A DNA stretch of 64,000 nt from Denitratisoma sp. (lineage in GTDB: Bacteria > Pseudomonadota > Gammaproteobacteria > Burkholderiales > Rhodocyclaceae), in assembly GCA_032027165.1 (NCBI GenBank), contig JAVSMO010000001.1:3341960-3405959 (forward strand). Reading direction: 5' to 3'. Of the stretch, positions 63,871 through 64,000 are shown in pieces. The number at the start of each line of letters is the position of its first letter. Position 1 is the stretch's first letter. The notes under the pieces are model-generated. The model was not told where the DNA came from, did not search any database, and worked only from the letters and a program-made list of their open reading frames with translations. Position numbers and translations under genes: made by a program.

Positions 63871-64000
63871 TGCGGGGACGTGACCTATTTCATGGCAGGG
63901 TGCGCCCGGCGGGCGCACACTATGCGCGTCGGCAACGCGGAGTCTCCATCGTGACGGCGATCTTCCTCATCGTCATCCTGGCCGGCCTGGCCGGCTTCGC
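63867..64000 (+). CDS. mshP: MshP-like MSHA biogenesis protein (3' end outside window)
   Basis: 44 codons visible. QRGVSIVTAIFLIVILAGLAGF is the MshP N-terminus: basic stretch, Gly-Val-Ser and a hydrophobic helix lacking the +5 glutamate. It follows mshO with a 4-bp overlap as in other MSHA loci. Truncated by the window edge. Confidence 0.8.
   Translation, partial: MMRGRDLFHGRVRPAGAHYARRQRGVSIVTAIFLIVILAGLAGF

Overview
The window is about 64 kb of GC-rich (visibly mid-60s %) bacterial chromosome with dense, mostly house-keeping gene content. Gene families and gene order (mrp-dcd, gpmA/envC/ctpA, rhodanese-grxC-secB-gpsA-trmL, glyA-nrdR-ribD, MSHA pilus genes, a class I aldolase inside a glycogen operon) point to a betaproteobacterium, most likely of the Rhodocyclales or a neighbouring order. 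This is inference; there is no rRNA marker in the window. I see no tRNA, rRNA, insertion sequence, prophage or CRISPR array.

Layout: 1-3913 holds the end of mrp/apbC, dcd and a large Orn/Lys/Arg decarboxylase closed by a strong terminator. 3914-10908 is an accessory-looking island with a near-consensus sigma70 promoter, a small secreted ORF, a TPR + outer-membrane-barrel protein resembling Slam (type XI secretion), a FecR-domain exoprotein with two C-terminal barrel-like repeats, a TPR-GT41 (OGT/SPINDLY-like) glycosyltransferase, and a second, truncated FecR paralogue. 10953-15491 holds folA (minus) and a glrK-lipoprotein-glrR (qseEGF-type) two-component operon. It is followed by a 376-bp non-coding stretch with TGTC-N10-GACA-type sites, a textbook sigma54 promoter and a structured RNA ending in an intrinsic terminator, which I read as a candidate GlrR/sigma54-dependent small RNA. 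15484-30915 is a glycogen and central-carbon block: a seven-gene minus-strand operon (glgC, two GH57 enzymes, an alpha/beta hydrolase, fbaB, glgP, glgA), divergent glgB, then glk and thyA.

30973-43916 holds an M17 aminopeptidase, a PilZ-domain protein, mogA, darP, pmbA, a TRAP transporter split across a bidirectional terminator, a histidine phosphatase and an ACP-FAAL-PlsC fusion enzyme. 43973-49685 is glyA-nrdR-ribD, a small membrane protein and a LuxR-type regulator/7TM-DISM kinase pair. 49699-54292 (minus) is gpmA-envC-ctpA-unknown-moeB. 54379-57339 is an ArsR regulator with SqrR/BigR-like cysteines, rhodanese, grxC, secB, an SH3 protein and gpsA, with trmL opposite. 57893-64000 is the start of an MSHA-type pilus operon (ATPase with an MshEN c-di-GMP motif, inner-membrane platform, pilin and prepilins), cut by the window edge.

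The most promising new biology is (i) the sigma54-driven RNA downstream of glrR, (ii) the Slam-like/FecR/GT41 locus, which resembles a glycosylated-exoprotein system assembled from different parts than HMW1ABC, and (iii) a dispersed short repeat with core GACTGACTTTT present five times.
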